Positions 10,808-21,160 of a DNA stretch of 64,000 bases are shown here, in pieces. The stretch's first letter is position 1. Each line of letters opens with the position of its first letter. This DNA is from Actinophytocola sp963840275 (lineage in GTDB: Bacteria; Actinomycetota; Actinomycetes; Mycobacteriales; Pseudonocardiaceae). The DNA is taken from assembly GCA_963840275.1 (NCBI GenBank), contig CAWIYK010000007.1:620001-684000 (forward strand), written 5' to 3'. The notes under the pieces were generated by a model. That model ran no database searches and was not told the origin of the DNA. It saw only the letters and a program-made list of their open reading frames with translations. Position numbers and translations under genes: made by a program.

Positions 10808-11809
10808 TTAGGCCTCTAGCACGATTTTGCCTGTTGCTTTGCCTTCTATCAGTTGTTGTAGCGCGGTTGCCGCGTCCTTCAGTGGTAGCCGCTTCTCGAT
10901 GGGTGGGTTCAGCGTCCCCGCGGCGACCAGCCGGTACACCTCCACCAATCCACGGTTGAACGACGCGCCCGGCTTCACGTAGTAGAACGCCGCCCGCCGC
11001 CCCCGCGCGCGTCCCACCAACCTCCCCAGCCACCACCCCGCGAACCGCCGCACCGTCCGCAGGTACGGCACCGCCCAGTGGTTCGGCTCGCGCAGTGTCG
11101 TCGCCGAGCCGTAGTTGATCAGGATGCCGCCGTCGGCCAGCAGACCGTACGACTGCGGCAGACTCGCCCCGCCGAGGTGGTCGAACACCGCGTCCACACC
11201 GTCCGGTGCGAGCGCGCGCACCCGTGCCGGCACGTCCTCCGACCGGTAGTCGATGGGCTCGGCGCCCAGCCCCCGAACGGCCGCGTGCTTCGCGGCCGAC
11301 GCCGTGCCGAGCACCCGCGCCCCCGCGGCCACCGCGAGCTGCACCAACAGCGTGCCGACCCCGCCGGACGCCCCGTGCACCAGCACCGTCTGCCCAGCAC
11401 GCACCCGCGCCACCTCGTGCACCATCTGCCACGCGGTCACGCCGTTCATCGTCGCCGCCGCGGCCACGCCCGGGTCCATGCCCTCGGGCACCGGCACCAC
11501 GCGGTCGGCCCGGACCACGACGTGCGTGCGCCACGCGCCGGTCACCATCAGCGCCGCCACCCGTGTGCCGACGGACACCCCGGTCACCCCGGCCCCGACC
11601 GACTCGACGGTGCCGACCAGGTCGTAGCCCGGCACGAACGGGTACTTCGGCTGCATCGGGTACCGGTGCGCGAGCATCTGCACCTCCGCGAAGCTCACGC
11701 CGCTCGCCTCGACGCGCACCCGCACCTCGCCCTTGCCCGGCGCGGGTGAGTCGGTGTCGTCGATCCGCAGCATCTCCGGACCACCCTGCCCGGTCAGCAC
11801 GATCTCCAT
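10808..11809 (-). CDS. Zinc-type alcohol dehydrogenase-like quinone oxidoreductase (MDR family)
   Basis: 333 residues. The N-terminal GroES-like domain (GVSFAEVQMLAHRYPMQPKYPFVPGYDLVG) lacks the catalytic Cys and His zinc ligands, as in the QOR subgroup. The Rossmann domain carries the NADPH-binding motif (VLVHGASGGVGTLLVQLA). Such enzymes reduce quinones or enones with NADPH; the physiological substrate is unknown. It is divergent from a TetR regulator gene, with a perfect palindrome in the 81-nt gap, so it is most likely repressed by that regulator and induced by a reactive small molecule. Confidence 0.88.
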   Translation of the reverse strand: MEIVLTGQGGPEMLRIDDTDSPAPGKGEVRVRVEASGVSFAEVQMLAHRYPMQPKYPFVPGYDLVGTVESVGAGVTGVSVGTRVAALMVTGAWRTHVVVRADRVVPVPEGMDPGVAAAATMNGVTAWQMVHEVARVRAGQTVLVHGASGGVGTLLVQLAVAAGARVLGTASAAKHAAVRGLGAEPIDYRSEDVPARVRALAPDGVDAVFDHLGGASLPQSYGLLADGGILINYGSATTLREPNHWAVPYLRTVRRFAGWWLGRLVGRARGRRAAFYYVKPGASFNRGLVEVYRLVAAGTLNPPIEKRLPLKDAATALQQLIEGKATGKIVLEA

Positions 11810-11822
11810 GTCGATCTCCTTC

Positions 11823-11839
11823 AGTTAGAAGCTCTAACT
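11823..11839. promoter_or_regulatory. TetR-type operator palindrome
   Basis: AGTTAGA-AGC-TCTAACT is a perfect 7-bp inverted repeat centred in the gap between the divergent oxidoreductase and tetR genes. It lies 13 nt from the oxidoreductase start codon. It is the most AT-rich spot in the neighbourhood and a natural binding site for the adjacent regulator. Confidence 0.65.
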
Positions 11840-11890
11840 TCAATTAGATGCTGTTACAGTGAGCGTGTCAAGTGGGGATGGGAGCGAGAC

Positions 11891-12541
11891 ATGGACCGCA
11901 GGCAGCGTTACCGCGAGGAGACCCGGCAGGAGGTCAAGCGCATCGCGCTGGAACAGCTCGCCGAGGACGGGATCGCCGGCATCTCGGTCAACGCCATCGG
12001 CAAGCGGATGGGCGTCACCGGGCCCGCGCTCTACCGCTACTTCGCCAACCGCGACGCGCTCCTCACCGAGCTGATCTCCGACGCCTACCACGACCTGGCC
12101 GACACCGTCGAGCACGCGATCGCCTCCGCGACCACGGATCGGCTGCGTGCCGCGGCCTCCGCGATGCGCGGCTGGGCGGTCGCCGCACCCCATCGCTACT
12201 TCCTGCTGTTCGGCACGCCGGTCCCCGGCTACGCGGCCCCGCCGCACACCCTCGACGCCGCCAACCGCACGATGGTCGCCGTCCTGAAGGCCGTCGGCGC
12301 GGACCGCGCGAAGCCGCGAGGCACGGTGCTGGACTGCCAGATCGCCGCGTGGGGCGAGCGAATGGGATATGAGAACTTGACCCCGCGACAGCTGCATTGG
12401 GGCCTCACCGCCTGGCTGCGGATGCACGGCGTGATCAGCCTCGAGGTCGCCGGCCAGTTCACGCTCACGCAGATCGACCCGGCACTGTTGTTCGACGCCG
12501 AGGTGGAGGCACTCCTGGCCTGGTGGGACAACGACTCGTGA
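11891..12541 (+). CDS. TetR-family transcriptional regulator
   Basis: 216 residues. The N-terminal helix-turn-helix (GIAGISVNAIGKRMGVTGPALYRYFANRDALL) is clear. The C-terminal ligand domain has the WHG-like pattern seen in the TetR_C_13 group (MRGWAVAAPHRYFLLFGTPVPGY). It is divergent from a quinone oxidoreductase gene and shares an operator with it, the standard local-repressor layout. The ligand is unknown. pruA follows about 80 nt downstream in the same direction but has its own ribosome site and may be independently controlled. Confidence 0.9.
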   Translation: MDRRQRYREETRQEVKRIALEQLAEDGIAGISVNAIGKRMGVTGPALYRYFANRDALLTELISDAYHDLADTVEHAIASATTDRLRAAASAMRGWAVAAPHRYFLLFGTPVPGYAAPPHTLDAANRTMVAVLKAVGADRAKPRGTVLDCQIAAWGERMGYENLTPRQLHWGLTAWLRMHGVISLEVAGQFTLTQIDPALLFDAEVEALLAWWDNDS

Positions 12542-12620
12542 CAGGATGGCGGTGCACCCGCCGAGCACGGTCACAAGCCGGCCGGCACCCCCCGAAAAGC
12601 CATGGGAGGCGAGCCACATC

Positions 12621-14249
<1,629 letters not shown>

Positions 14250-14250
14250 G

Positions 14251-15228
14251 CTAGTTGACGCAGGGCACGTCGCCGTTCACCGGCGGCGTGCCCGCCACGT
14301 AGTCGAGGTACTCCTCGACCTGCCCGGGGTCGACGGGGACGATCCCGGTGCCCTCCGGGGTGGACAGGTTGGCGTCCGCGACCGGGAGGGTCCCGAACCG
14401 CACCTCGGTCGCCCCGGCGAGGTCCTGGGCGAACCCGAGCAGGTCCAGCGCGGGGTCGGTCTCCACGTGGTTCCGCACGGTGTCGAGCGCGGCCGTCACG
14501 TCGGTCCCGCGCAGCTTGGTCACCAGTGCCTGACCGAACGCCTGCAGCCGCAGCATCCGGTCGAAGTCGCCGTTCGGCAGTCCGCGCCGCTGACGCAGGA
14601 ACGCGAGCGCGGCCGGTCCGGTGACGATCTGCTCGCCGGCACGGAACTCCGCGCCGGAGCTTTCGTCCGACACCGCGTTGAGCAGGCACACCGGCACGCC
14701 GCCGACCGCGTCCGCCAGCCCGGCGACGGCCGCCGTGTCGACGACCGCGTAGTTCTGCGCCTCGACTCCGGTGAGCGCGCGGACCGTGTCGAGCAGCGGC
14801 CCGGCGCCGGACCCGACGTAGACCTGGTTCAGCTTGGTCCGCTCGCCTTCCGGACCCTGCACCCACGTGTCCCTCGGCAGCGACAGCAGCATGACCGACC
14901 CGTCCGCGCGGACCTGCACCAGCACGATCGAGTCGCTGTAGCCGTGCTCGTCGACACCGACGACCACCACGTTCCTCGCCGACACGGTCGCGGACTGCCG
15001 CTGGCCGTCGCCGACCTGCGGCGCGCTGCGCTCGAACACCTTGGGCACCACGAACGTCGCCACCGCGGCGACGACGACCACGACGGCCGCGGTCGCCAGC
15101 GCGAGACCGTAGCGGCGCGGCGGGCGCGATTGGCGGAGGTTGGCCAGCACCTCGCGGGAGTCGACCGCCCTGGCGGCCTCGTCGGCGAACGCGTCCCGGA
15201 TGAGCTGTTCGGTGCGGTCGAAGGTCAT
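14251..15228 (-). CDS. LytR-CpsA-Psr (LCP) domain membrane protein with a sigma-partner-like cytoplasmic head
   Basis: 325 residues. Residues 1-40 (MTFDRTEQLIRDAFADEAAR and following) are an acidic helical segment. One transmembrane helix follows (LALATAAVVVVVAAVATFVV). The extracytoplasmic part is an LCP phosphotransferase-type domain (SDSIVLVQVRADGSVMLLSL, PRDTW, ALTGVEAQNYAVVDTAAVA, DAVGGVPVC, ALAFLRQRRG..GDFDR). LCP proteins attach teichoic acid or arabinogalactan-type polymers to peptidoglycan; the catalytic arginines are present. Its ATG overlaps the stop of the upstream ECF sigma gene (ATGA). The head resembles proteins encoded beside SigE-family sigma factors, so an anti-sigma role is possible. 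It may instead be an ordinary LCP enzyme. Confidence 0.75.
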   Translation of the reverse strand: MTFDRTEQLIRDAFADEAARAVDSREVLANLRQSRPPRRYGLALATAAVVVVVAAVATFVVPKVFERSAPQVGDGQRQSATVSARNVVVVGVDEHGYSDSIVLVQVRADGSVMLLSLPRDTWVQGPEGERTKLNQVYVGSGAGPLLDTVRALTGVEAQNYAVVDTAAVAGLADAVGGVPVCLLNAVSDESSGAEFRAGEQIVTGPAALAFLRQRRGLPNGDFDRMLRLQAFGQALVTKLRGTDVTAALDTVRNHVETDPALDLLGFAQDLAGATEVRFGTLPVADANLSTPEGTGIVPVDPGQVEEYLDYVAGTPPVNGDVPCVN

Positions 15229-15731
15229 GACAGGGCCTCCGTCACGGGGTGGTCGGCGGTGGTGCGCAGGGTTTTGAGCGCGCGGGAGATGTGGCTGCGG
15301 ACGGTGCCCGCTGAACAGCCGAAGATGTCGGCGATCTCCGCGTCGGAGCGGTCCTCGTAGTAGCGGAGCAGGACCGCCGCGCGCTGTTTGCGGGGGAGCG
15401 TGGCGATCCTGGTGCGCATGGCGTCGCGTTCGGCGTGCGCCGTGGCCGGGTCCGCTGTCGGTGTCGCGAGCGCGTCGAGGGTGCTGTGCGTCAACGCGAT
15501 CGTGCGTGCCGCCTTGCGCCGCCGCCAGGAGAAGTACTCGTTGATGATCATCCGGCGGACGTACGGGTCGGGTGACCGCATCTCGCCGATCTTGGCCCAG
15601 TGGCGTTGCACCCGGAGGAGCACTTCCTGCACCACGTCCTGCGCGAGATGCGGATCGCACGTCAACGCGGTGGCGAACCGCAGCAGCCGATCCAGCCGAT
15701 CGGCGACGAACCGGTCGAAGGTGTCCAGCAC
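15225..15731 (-). CDS. ECF sigma factor, SigE-family type
   Basis: 168 residues from GTG 15731, which follows an ACGGAG site; an upstream GTG in the same frame would add about 29 residues lacking family similarity. Region 2 is FATALTCDPHLAQDVVQEVLLRVQRHW. Region 4 contains the helix-turn-helix (LPRKQRAAVLLRYYEDRSDAEIADIFGCSAGTVRSHISRAL). It is a member of the small SASP/SigE-like ECF group abundant in streptomycetes and relatives. Translationally coupled to the LCP membrane protein. The gene is divergent from a large subtilase across a 345-nt region containing DnaA boxes. Targets unknown. Confidence 0.88.
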   Translation of the reverse strand: MLDTFDRFVADRLDRLLRFATALTCDPHLAQDVVQEVLLRVQRHWAKIGEMRSPDPYVRRMIINEYFSWRRRKAARTIALTHSTLDALATPTADPATAHAERDAMRTRIATLPRKQRAAVLLRYYEDRSDAEIADIFGCSAGTVRSHISRALKTLRTTADHPVTEALS

Positions 15732-15810
15732 CGCGACTCCGTTCTGTCGATGGTTGTCGCCGGTACAACGTGGTGAACCCTGCCAGTTGTTGAGTCCGCG
15801 CGCCGGCGAG

Positions 15811-15884
15811 TTGTCCACAACCGCCCGAGTTGTCCACAGGCAAGATCGACATCTCTCGAACTGTCGTACCCCGCCGGTAGACTG
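15811..15884 (+). repeat. Inverted-element family, degenerate half copy 4
   Basis: Two perfect DnaA boxes TTGTCCACA at 15811-15819 and 15830-15838 (19 bp apart), then CTGTCGTAC-N8-TAGACT at 15861-15883. The GGCCGGAGGCC end is missing. It lies in the gap between the divergent sigma factor and subtilase genes. The rightward motif is about 190 nt from the subtilase start. The remainder of the gap (15885-16076) has no other clear feature. Confidence 0.55.
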
Positions 15885-16076
15885 GGCACTGGGCCGCCCC
15901 CGGGATCGGGTGGGGGTTGGGCACCGCGCGCGTGGGCTGTGGATCTGCGGCCTGCCGCGTCCCTTCCAGGAAACCGTGAACGCGACTGAGGCAACCGGGC
16001 AACAGTTAGTGGTGTCTTGATCACTAGCTGGAGCGGCAACCGGTTAGGTGTTGTCGCCTTCGCTCTGGAGGGGCTG

Positions 16077-19000
16077 ATGATCCACAAACGGGCTCGCGCG
16101 GGCTTGCTGGCCGCGGTGACGGCCGCCGGGATGGTCGTGCCGGGGGTGGCCGCCGGCGCGGCACCGCCTACGGGCGCGGCGCCGGTCGGGCCGACCGTCA
16201 CGTTGCTGACCGGGGACACGGTGACCGTCGGCGGGCCGAAGGGCGTGAGTGTGCGCGCCGCGGCCGGGCGCGAGCACCTCACCTTCTACACCCGCAAGGA
16301 CGAGCGCGGCGACCTGCACGTCATTCCCGCCGACGCGGTTTCCCCGCTGTCGGCCGGAAAGCTCGACCCGCGGCTGTTCGACGTCACCGAACTCGTCCGC
16401 ACCGGCTACGACGACCGCTCGCGCGGCCGGCTCCCGCTGATCGTCGACTATCCGGGTGCCACCCCGCGCGCGGTCGGCGCGCAGGTCACCCGCGAGCTGC
16501 CCGCCATGAGCGCGACCGCCGTCACCGTCGAGCGGTCGGCGGCCTACTGGCCCAGCGTGCGGGACTCCGCGCGGCGCATCTGGCTCGACGGCCCCGTGCG
16601 CGCGAGCCTCGACCACTCGGTGCCGCAGATCGGCGCCCCCGAGGCGTGGGCGGCCGGGTACACCGGCGCCGGCACCACGGTCGCCGTGCTCGACACCGGT
16701 GTCGACGCCACCCACCCCGACCTTTCGGACGCCGTCGCGGGCGCGAAGAACTTCACCGACAGCGACAGCGATGACGACAAGTTCGGGCACGGCACGCACG
16801 TCGCCTCGATCATCACCGGCAGCGGCGCCGCCGACGGCGGTAAGTACCGCGGCGTCGCGCCGGATGCCAAGCTGCTCAACGGAAAGGTCCTCGACGACAA
16901 CGGCGGCGGCATGGAGTCGTGGATCATCGCGGGCATGGACTGGGCCGCGACCAGCGGCGCCGACGTGATCAACATGAGTCTCGGCAGCGCGTTCCCGTCC
17001 GACGGCAGCGACCCCATGTCCCAGGCGGTCAACCGGATCACCGCCGAAACCGGCGCGCTGTTCGTCATCTCCGCCGGCAACTCCGGCCCCGGCGCGGAGT
17101 CGATCGGCAGCCCCGGCGCCGCGGACGCCGCCCTGACTGTCGGCGCGGTGGACCGCGACGACCAGCTCGCAGAGTTCTCGAGCCGCGGCCCGCGCTGGGA
17201 GGACGGCGCGCTCAAGCCGGACCTCACCGCGCCGGGCGTCGACATCGTCGCCGCCAAGGCGAAGAACGGTGTGATCGGCGACCCGGTCGGCGACGACTAC
17301 GTGTCGCTGTCCGGCACGTCGATGGCGGCGCCGCACGTCGCGGGCGCGGCGGCGATCGTCGCCGGCCAGCACCCGGACTGGGCCGCAGACCAGCTGAAGG
17401 CGTCGCTCATGGGCAGTGCCGAGCCGAACGACGCGCTGACGGTGTTCGAGCAGGGCGCCGGCCGCGTCGACGTCGCCGCGGCGACCACGTCGTCGGTCTA
17501 CGCCTCGCCCGCGAGCATCAGCAACGGCACCGTGCAGTGGCCGCACGACGACGACCAGCCGGTCGCCAAGACTGTCACCTACACCAACACGGGCACCGCG
17601 CCGGTCACGTTGGACCTCGCGGTGAACGCGAAGGGACCGGACGGATCCCCGGCGCCACAAGGGTTGTTCACGCTCGAGCCCGCGCAGGTGACCGTGCCGG
17701 CCGGCGGCCAGGCGACCGCGACCGTCACCACCGACACGAAGATCGACACGGCGGACGGCGTCTACAGCGGCGTGCTGACCGCCACCGGCGGCGACACCTC
17801 GGTGCGCACCCCGATCGCCGTGAACCGCGAGGTCGAGAGCTACGACGTGACCGTGAAGTTCGTCGACCACAACGGCGCGCCGACCGACAAGTACTTCTAC
17901 CGCTTCGTGGATGTCAACAACCCCAAGGCGTACCTGCCGTTCGACCCGTCCGGCACGGTCGTCGCGCGGCTGCCGAAGGGCGAGTTCTACTTCGAGGCCA
18001 CCGTGCAGACCCAACAGGGCGAGCACGACTACCGCAGCGCCGAGTTCGCCGAACCGGCGTTCACGGTGACCGGCGACGCGTCGATCACCGCGGACGCGCG
18101 CGAGGGCAAGCCGCTCGAGTTCGAGGTGGACGAGCCGAACGCCAGGCCCGGCAGCGCGATCCTGCAGTTCGCGCTCACCACCGCCTGGGGCGACACCGGG
18201 GTGACGGCGTTCATGCCTGACTTCGACACCACGGTCGTCCGCCCCGCCACCACTACGAAGAAGGACAAGTTCCAGTTCACCGCCGAGGTGCGGATGGCCG
18301 AGCCGACCGGCGAGACGTTCGACAACAGCCCGTACCTGTACCACCTGCGCGAGCAGGAGAACGGGACGGTGCCGGCGACCCTCGCGTGGCGCTACCGGGA
18401 TCGGCAGCTCGGGAAGGTCCGGTCGTCCCACGCGGCGGCGACGCCCGGCACGATCGGCGTGCGGGAAGGCTTCGCGACGCTGCCGCTGCCATCGACGCTC
18501 ACCGAGTTCTACACGCCGGGCACGCCGTGGAGCTCGATGTTCTACGAGACGGCCGATCCGGAGGCGGCGCCGGTGTCGATGTCCTACATCGTCGAGCAGC
18601 GGACGTTCCGGCCGGGCCGGACCGTCCAGGAACGGTGGAACGTCGGGGTCTACGGGCCCGCGTTCCCGAACAACCCGTACGACCCGGCGTACTACGCGGG
18701 CCGGCTGGGTGACGAGGTCGCGTTCGACCTGCCGCTGGTCACCGACCAGGATCCCGGGCGCGAGGGGTGGCCGACCAGCGCCGGCACGACCACGTTGCTG
18801 CGCGACGGCGAGGTCATCGGCGAGAACCCGTGGCCCGGCTCGGGATCGTTCGCGGTGGCGCCGGAGTCGGCGCGGTACACGCTGCGCTCGTCGGTCGACC
18901 GCTCGGCGACCGCGCGACTGTCCACACAGGTCAGTGCGGAGTGGACGTTCACGTCGGCGCACACCGAGGGCCCGGAGGTCACACCGCTGTCGTTGCTCGC

Positions 19001-19307
19001 GGTGCGGTTCGCGCCGAAGCTCGACGACCACAACGCGGCACCGGCCGGGCGGAAGTTCTCGTTCCCGGTCTACGTGCAGCGCAACGGTTCCGCGTCACCG
19101 GGTCGGGTCGAGACGCCTCGGGTCGAGGTTTCCTACGACGACGGCACGACGTGGACGGCGGCGCGGGTCGAGCGCGACCACGACCGGTGGACGGCGTCGG
19201 TCGAGCACCCGCGCGGCGCGGAGTTCGTGTCGCTGCGGGCGTCGGTCGGTGACGGCGACGGGAACGCCGTGACGCAGACGATCATGCGCGCGTATGCGTT
19301 GAGGTAG
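16077..19307 (+). CDS. Secreted subtilisin-like serine protease (S8)
   Basis: 1076 residues. The start ATG follows GGAGGGG. A Sec signal peptide (LLAAVTAAGMVVPGVAAGAA) is followed by a propeptide of about 150 residues. The S8 catalytic domain has Asp in VAVLDTGVDATHPDLS, His in GHGTHVASI and Ser in LSGTSMAAPHVAGAAAI, with the oxyanion region FVISAGNSGPG. After about residue 500 come beta-sandwich modules (VTYTNTGTAPVTLDLAV) and an uncharacterised region to the C-terminus. No LPxTG or membrane anchor is seen, so it is probably released. Typical of a large extracellular protease of a soil actinomycete used for nutrient scavenging. Confidence 0.93.
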   Translation: MIHKRARAGLLAAVTAAGMVVPGVAAGAAPPTGAAPVGPTVTLLTGDTVTVGGPKGVSVRAAAGREHLTFYTRKDERGDLHVIPADAVSPLSAGKLDPRLFDVTELVRTGYDDRSRGRLPLIVDYPGATPRAVGAQVTRELPAMSATAVTVERSAAYWPSVRDSARRIWLDGPVRASLDHSVPQIGAPEAWAAGYTGAGTTVAVLDTGVDATHPDLSDAVAGAKNFTDSDSDDDKFGHGTHVASIITGSGAADGGKYRGVAPDAKLLNGKVLDDNGGGMESWIIAGMDWAATSGADVINMSLGSAFPSDGSDPMSQAVNRITAETGALFVISAGNSGPGAESIGSPGAADAALTVGAVDRDDQLAEFSSRGPRWEDGALKPDLTAPGVDIVAAKAKNGVIGDPVGDDYVSLSGTSMAAPHVAGAAAIVAGQHPDWAADQLKASLMGSAEPNDALTVFEQGAGRVDVAAATTSSVYASPASISNGTVQWPHDDDQPVAKTVTYTNTGTAPVTLDLAVNAKGPDGSPAPQGLFTLEPAQVTVPAGGQATATVTTDTKIDTADGVYSGVLTATGGDTSVRTPIAVNREVESYDVTVKFVDHNGAPTDKYFYRFVDVNNPKAYLPFDPSGTVVARLPKGEFYFEATVQTQQGEHDYRSAEFAEPAFTVTGDASITADAREGKPLEFEVDEPNARPGSAILQFALTTAWGDTGVTAFMPDFDTTVVRPATTTKKDKFQFTAEVRMAEPTGETFDNSPYLYHLREQENGTVPATLAWRYRDRQLGKVRSSHAAATPGTIGVREGFATLPLPSTLTEFYTPGTPWSSMFYETADPEAAPVSMSYIVEQRTFRPGRTVQERWNVGVYGPAFPNNPYDPAYYAGRLGDEVAFDLPLVTDQDPGREGWPTSAGTTTLLRDGEVIGENPWPGSGSFAVAPESARYTLRSSVDRSATARLSTQVSAEWTFTSAHTEGPEVTPLSLLAVRFAPKLDDHNAAPAGRKFSFPVYVQRNGSASPGRVETPRVEVSYDDGTTWTAARVERDHDRWTASVEHPRGAEFVSLRASVGDGDGNAVTQTIMRAYALR

Positions 19308-19406
19308 GTCGGCGACGGGCGGGGTCGAGCGCACAACGCGTTCGACCCCGCCCGTTCGCGGCATAATGATCAGGTCCGGACCTGGACCGACCACGAGGGG
19401 GCGGCG

Positions 19407-20189
19407 TTGCCCACCATCGACGTGAACGGCACGACCCTTGGCTACGACGACTCGGGCGGCCCCGGTCCCGCGATCGTCTTCAGTCACTCGCTCTTCTTCG
19501 ACCGCCGGATGTTCGACGAGCAGGCCCAGAAGTTCGCCCGCACGTTCCGGGTCGTCACCTACGACCACCGCGGCCAGGGGGAGAGCGCCCGCGACACGGA
19601 CCTCGACATGGACACCCTCGCGCGGGACGCCGCCGCGCTCATCGAGGCGCTCGACCTGGCGCCGTGCCACTTCGTGGGGAACTCGATGGGTGGGTTCATC
19701 GCCTTGCGGCTGGCCGCGCGGCGGCCCGACCTGCTGCGGTCGGCGGTGGCGATGTCCTCGTCCGCCGACGCCGAGGGGCAGGTCGAGAACTTCACCGCCC
19801 TGCTCGACCACGCGCGGCAGGTGGGTGTCCGGCAGACCGTGGACGCCTTGGTGCACATCATGTTCGGCGACACCACCATCGCGACGCGGCCCGCGCTCCT
19901 TGACCGCTGGCGCACGCACATGCAGAGCCTCGACGCCGCGGTCCTCGACGCCGCCGAGGCCGTCGTGCACCGCGAGGGGGTGCTGGGCGAACTGGTCGGC
20001 GCGACCGTTCCGCTGCTAATCCTGTCCGGGGCGGAGGATCACGCCTACTCGACCGAACTGTCCCAGCGCATCGCCGACACCGCGGCCAACGCGACACACG
20101 TGACGGTCGTCGGCGCCGGGCACTCGCTCGCGGTCGAGCAGCCGGTTGTCGTCAACGAGCACCTCGCGGAGCACTTCGCCGCCACCTAA
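19407..20189 (+). CDS. Alpha/beta hydrolase, 3-oxoadipate enol-lactonase-like
   Basis: 260 residues from a TTG start preceded by CGAGGGGGCGG. Alpha/beta-hydrolase signatures are the oxyanion strand (IVFSHSLFFDRRMFD), the DHRGQGES turn, the nucleophile elbow GNSMGG (Ser), the acid in LSGAEDHAY and the His in GAGHSLAVE. The lid and length resemble PcaD-type enol-lactone hydrolases and related haloperoxidase-like enzymes, but no aromatic catabolic gene is adjacent, so the substrate is unassigned. It shares the bidirectional terminator at 20194 with the convergent lipoprotein gene. Confidence 0.82.
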   Translation: MPTIDVNGTTLGYDDSGGPGPAIVFSHSLFFDRRMFDEQAQKFARTFRVVTYDHRGQGESARDTDLDMDTLARDAAALIEALDLAPCHFVGNSMGGFIALRLAARRPDLLRSAVAMSSSADAEGQVENFTALLDHARQVGVRQTVDALVHIMFGDTTIATRPALLDRWRTHMQSLDAAVLDAAEAVVHREGVLGELVGATVPLLILSGAEDHAYSTELSQRIADTAANATHVTVVGAGHSLAVEQPVVVNEHLAEHFAAT

Positions 20190-20193
20190 GAGA

Positions 20194-20224
20194 GAACGCC
20201 CCGCCGAAGCACGGCGGGGCGTTC
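20194..20224. terminator. Bidirectional terminator
   Basis: GAACGCCCCGCCG and its complement form a perfect 13-bp stem around AAGCA, between the convergent hydrolase and lipoprotein genes. Confidence 0.88.
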
Positions 20225-20237
20225 ACGTCTCGAGCGA

Positions 20238-21068
20238 TCAGGCCGGCAGCTCGGCGATCTGCTCGGCGGGCGGCGCGGTGATGTCCACCGGCTCGCCCCA
20301 GTTCGTGTAGTCGATCTGCATCTTCACCGTGGTGCTCGTGCCGGTGGTCGGGTCCGGCGTCGGCATGTCCAGCGCGATCCGCACCGGCAGCTCTTCCTCG
20401 TTCACCCACACGTCGACCGGGAAGTCCTTCAGACCACCCTTGATGGCCTCGTTCAGCGCGGCCTTCGTCGTCTCGTCGGTCTGGCCGTCGGCCAGCTTCT
20501 GCACGTCGACGGTGATCGTGTAGTGCGTGGTCTTCTGACCGTCGAGCTCTTCTTCCTTGGTGTCCGTGATCTCACCGGACTTCTCGAACTCCTCGAGCGT
20601 CGCGCGCGGGTCCGCGTTCTTGCTCATCTGCTCGGTCATGCTGCCGAGCGCCTTCGCGAGCTCGCTGTTGCTGGTGGAGTCGATCTTGATCCAGGACTTG
20701 CCCGGCTCGATCTCCTGCGGCAGCTTGATGTAGAGCACCGCGTCGAGCAGCACCATCGACATGTCGCCCTCGGACGTGGACATGTCCATCGTCATCGCCG
20801 CGTCCTGGGCGTCGAACTTGACGTCGCCCTCGCCGGTGATCTTCTCGCCTGCGGCGTCCGCGGTGAGCTTCATGTGCGCGGAGCTCTTGTCGGCGGTCTT
20901 GTCGCCGATCGACTTCGCGAGGTCGGCCATGTTGGCCGCGGCGACCGAGCCGCCGCCGTTGTTGCCGCCGTCGGCGCCAGTGGCGTCGCCGCCGTTGTCG
21001 TTGCTGCCACACGCTCCGAGCGTTACCGCCAACGCGAACGCGGACAGCGCGACCGCAGTCTTGCGCAT
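20238..21068 (-). CDS. LppX/LprG-family lipoprotein
   Basis: 276 residues. The signal peptide MRKTAVALSAFALAVTLGAC has lipobox LGAC. A Gly/Asp/Asn-rich linker follows, then a domain of antiparallel strands (SSAHMKLTADAAGEKITGEG, MTMDMSTSEGDMSMVLLDAVLYIKLP, KTTHYTITVDVQKL). This fits the LppX/LprG fold, which in mycobacteria holds lipids in a hydrophobic cavity on the outer face of the membrane. The cargo here is unknown. Its start is separated from the upstream rsgA stop by 92 nt, so it may be expressed alone. Confidence 0.8.
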   Translation of the reverse strand: MRKTAVALSAFALAVTLGACGSNDNGGDATGADGGNNGGGSVAAANMADLAKSIGDKTADKSSAHMKLTADAAGEKITGEGDVKFDAQDAAMTMDMSTSEGDMSMVLLDAVLYIKLPQEIEPGKSWIKIDSTSNSELAKALGSMTEQMSKNADPRATLEEFEKSGEITDTKEEELDGQKTTHYTITVDVQKLADGQTDETTKAALNEAIKGGLKDFPVDVWVNEEELPVRIALDMPTPDPTTGTSTTVKMQIDYTNWGEPVDITAPPAEQIAELPA

Positions 21069-21160
21069 AATGTCCTGTCTCCCTCAGTTTGGTGCGATCA
21101 GGGTAACCCTGTTGCGCCTACCGCATCGCATCGGACGACGAACGGCGTGGCCCGGTCGGC

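Noticed and set aside
16044..19031. A 995-codon open frame antisense to the subtilase
   Set aside because: Same codon-bias shadow; the sense strand has a complete signal peptide and catalytic triad.
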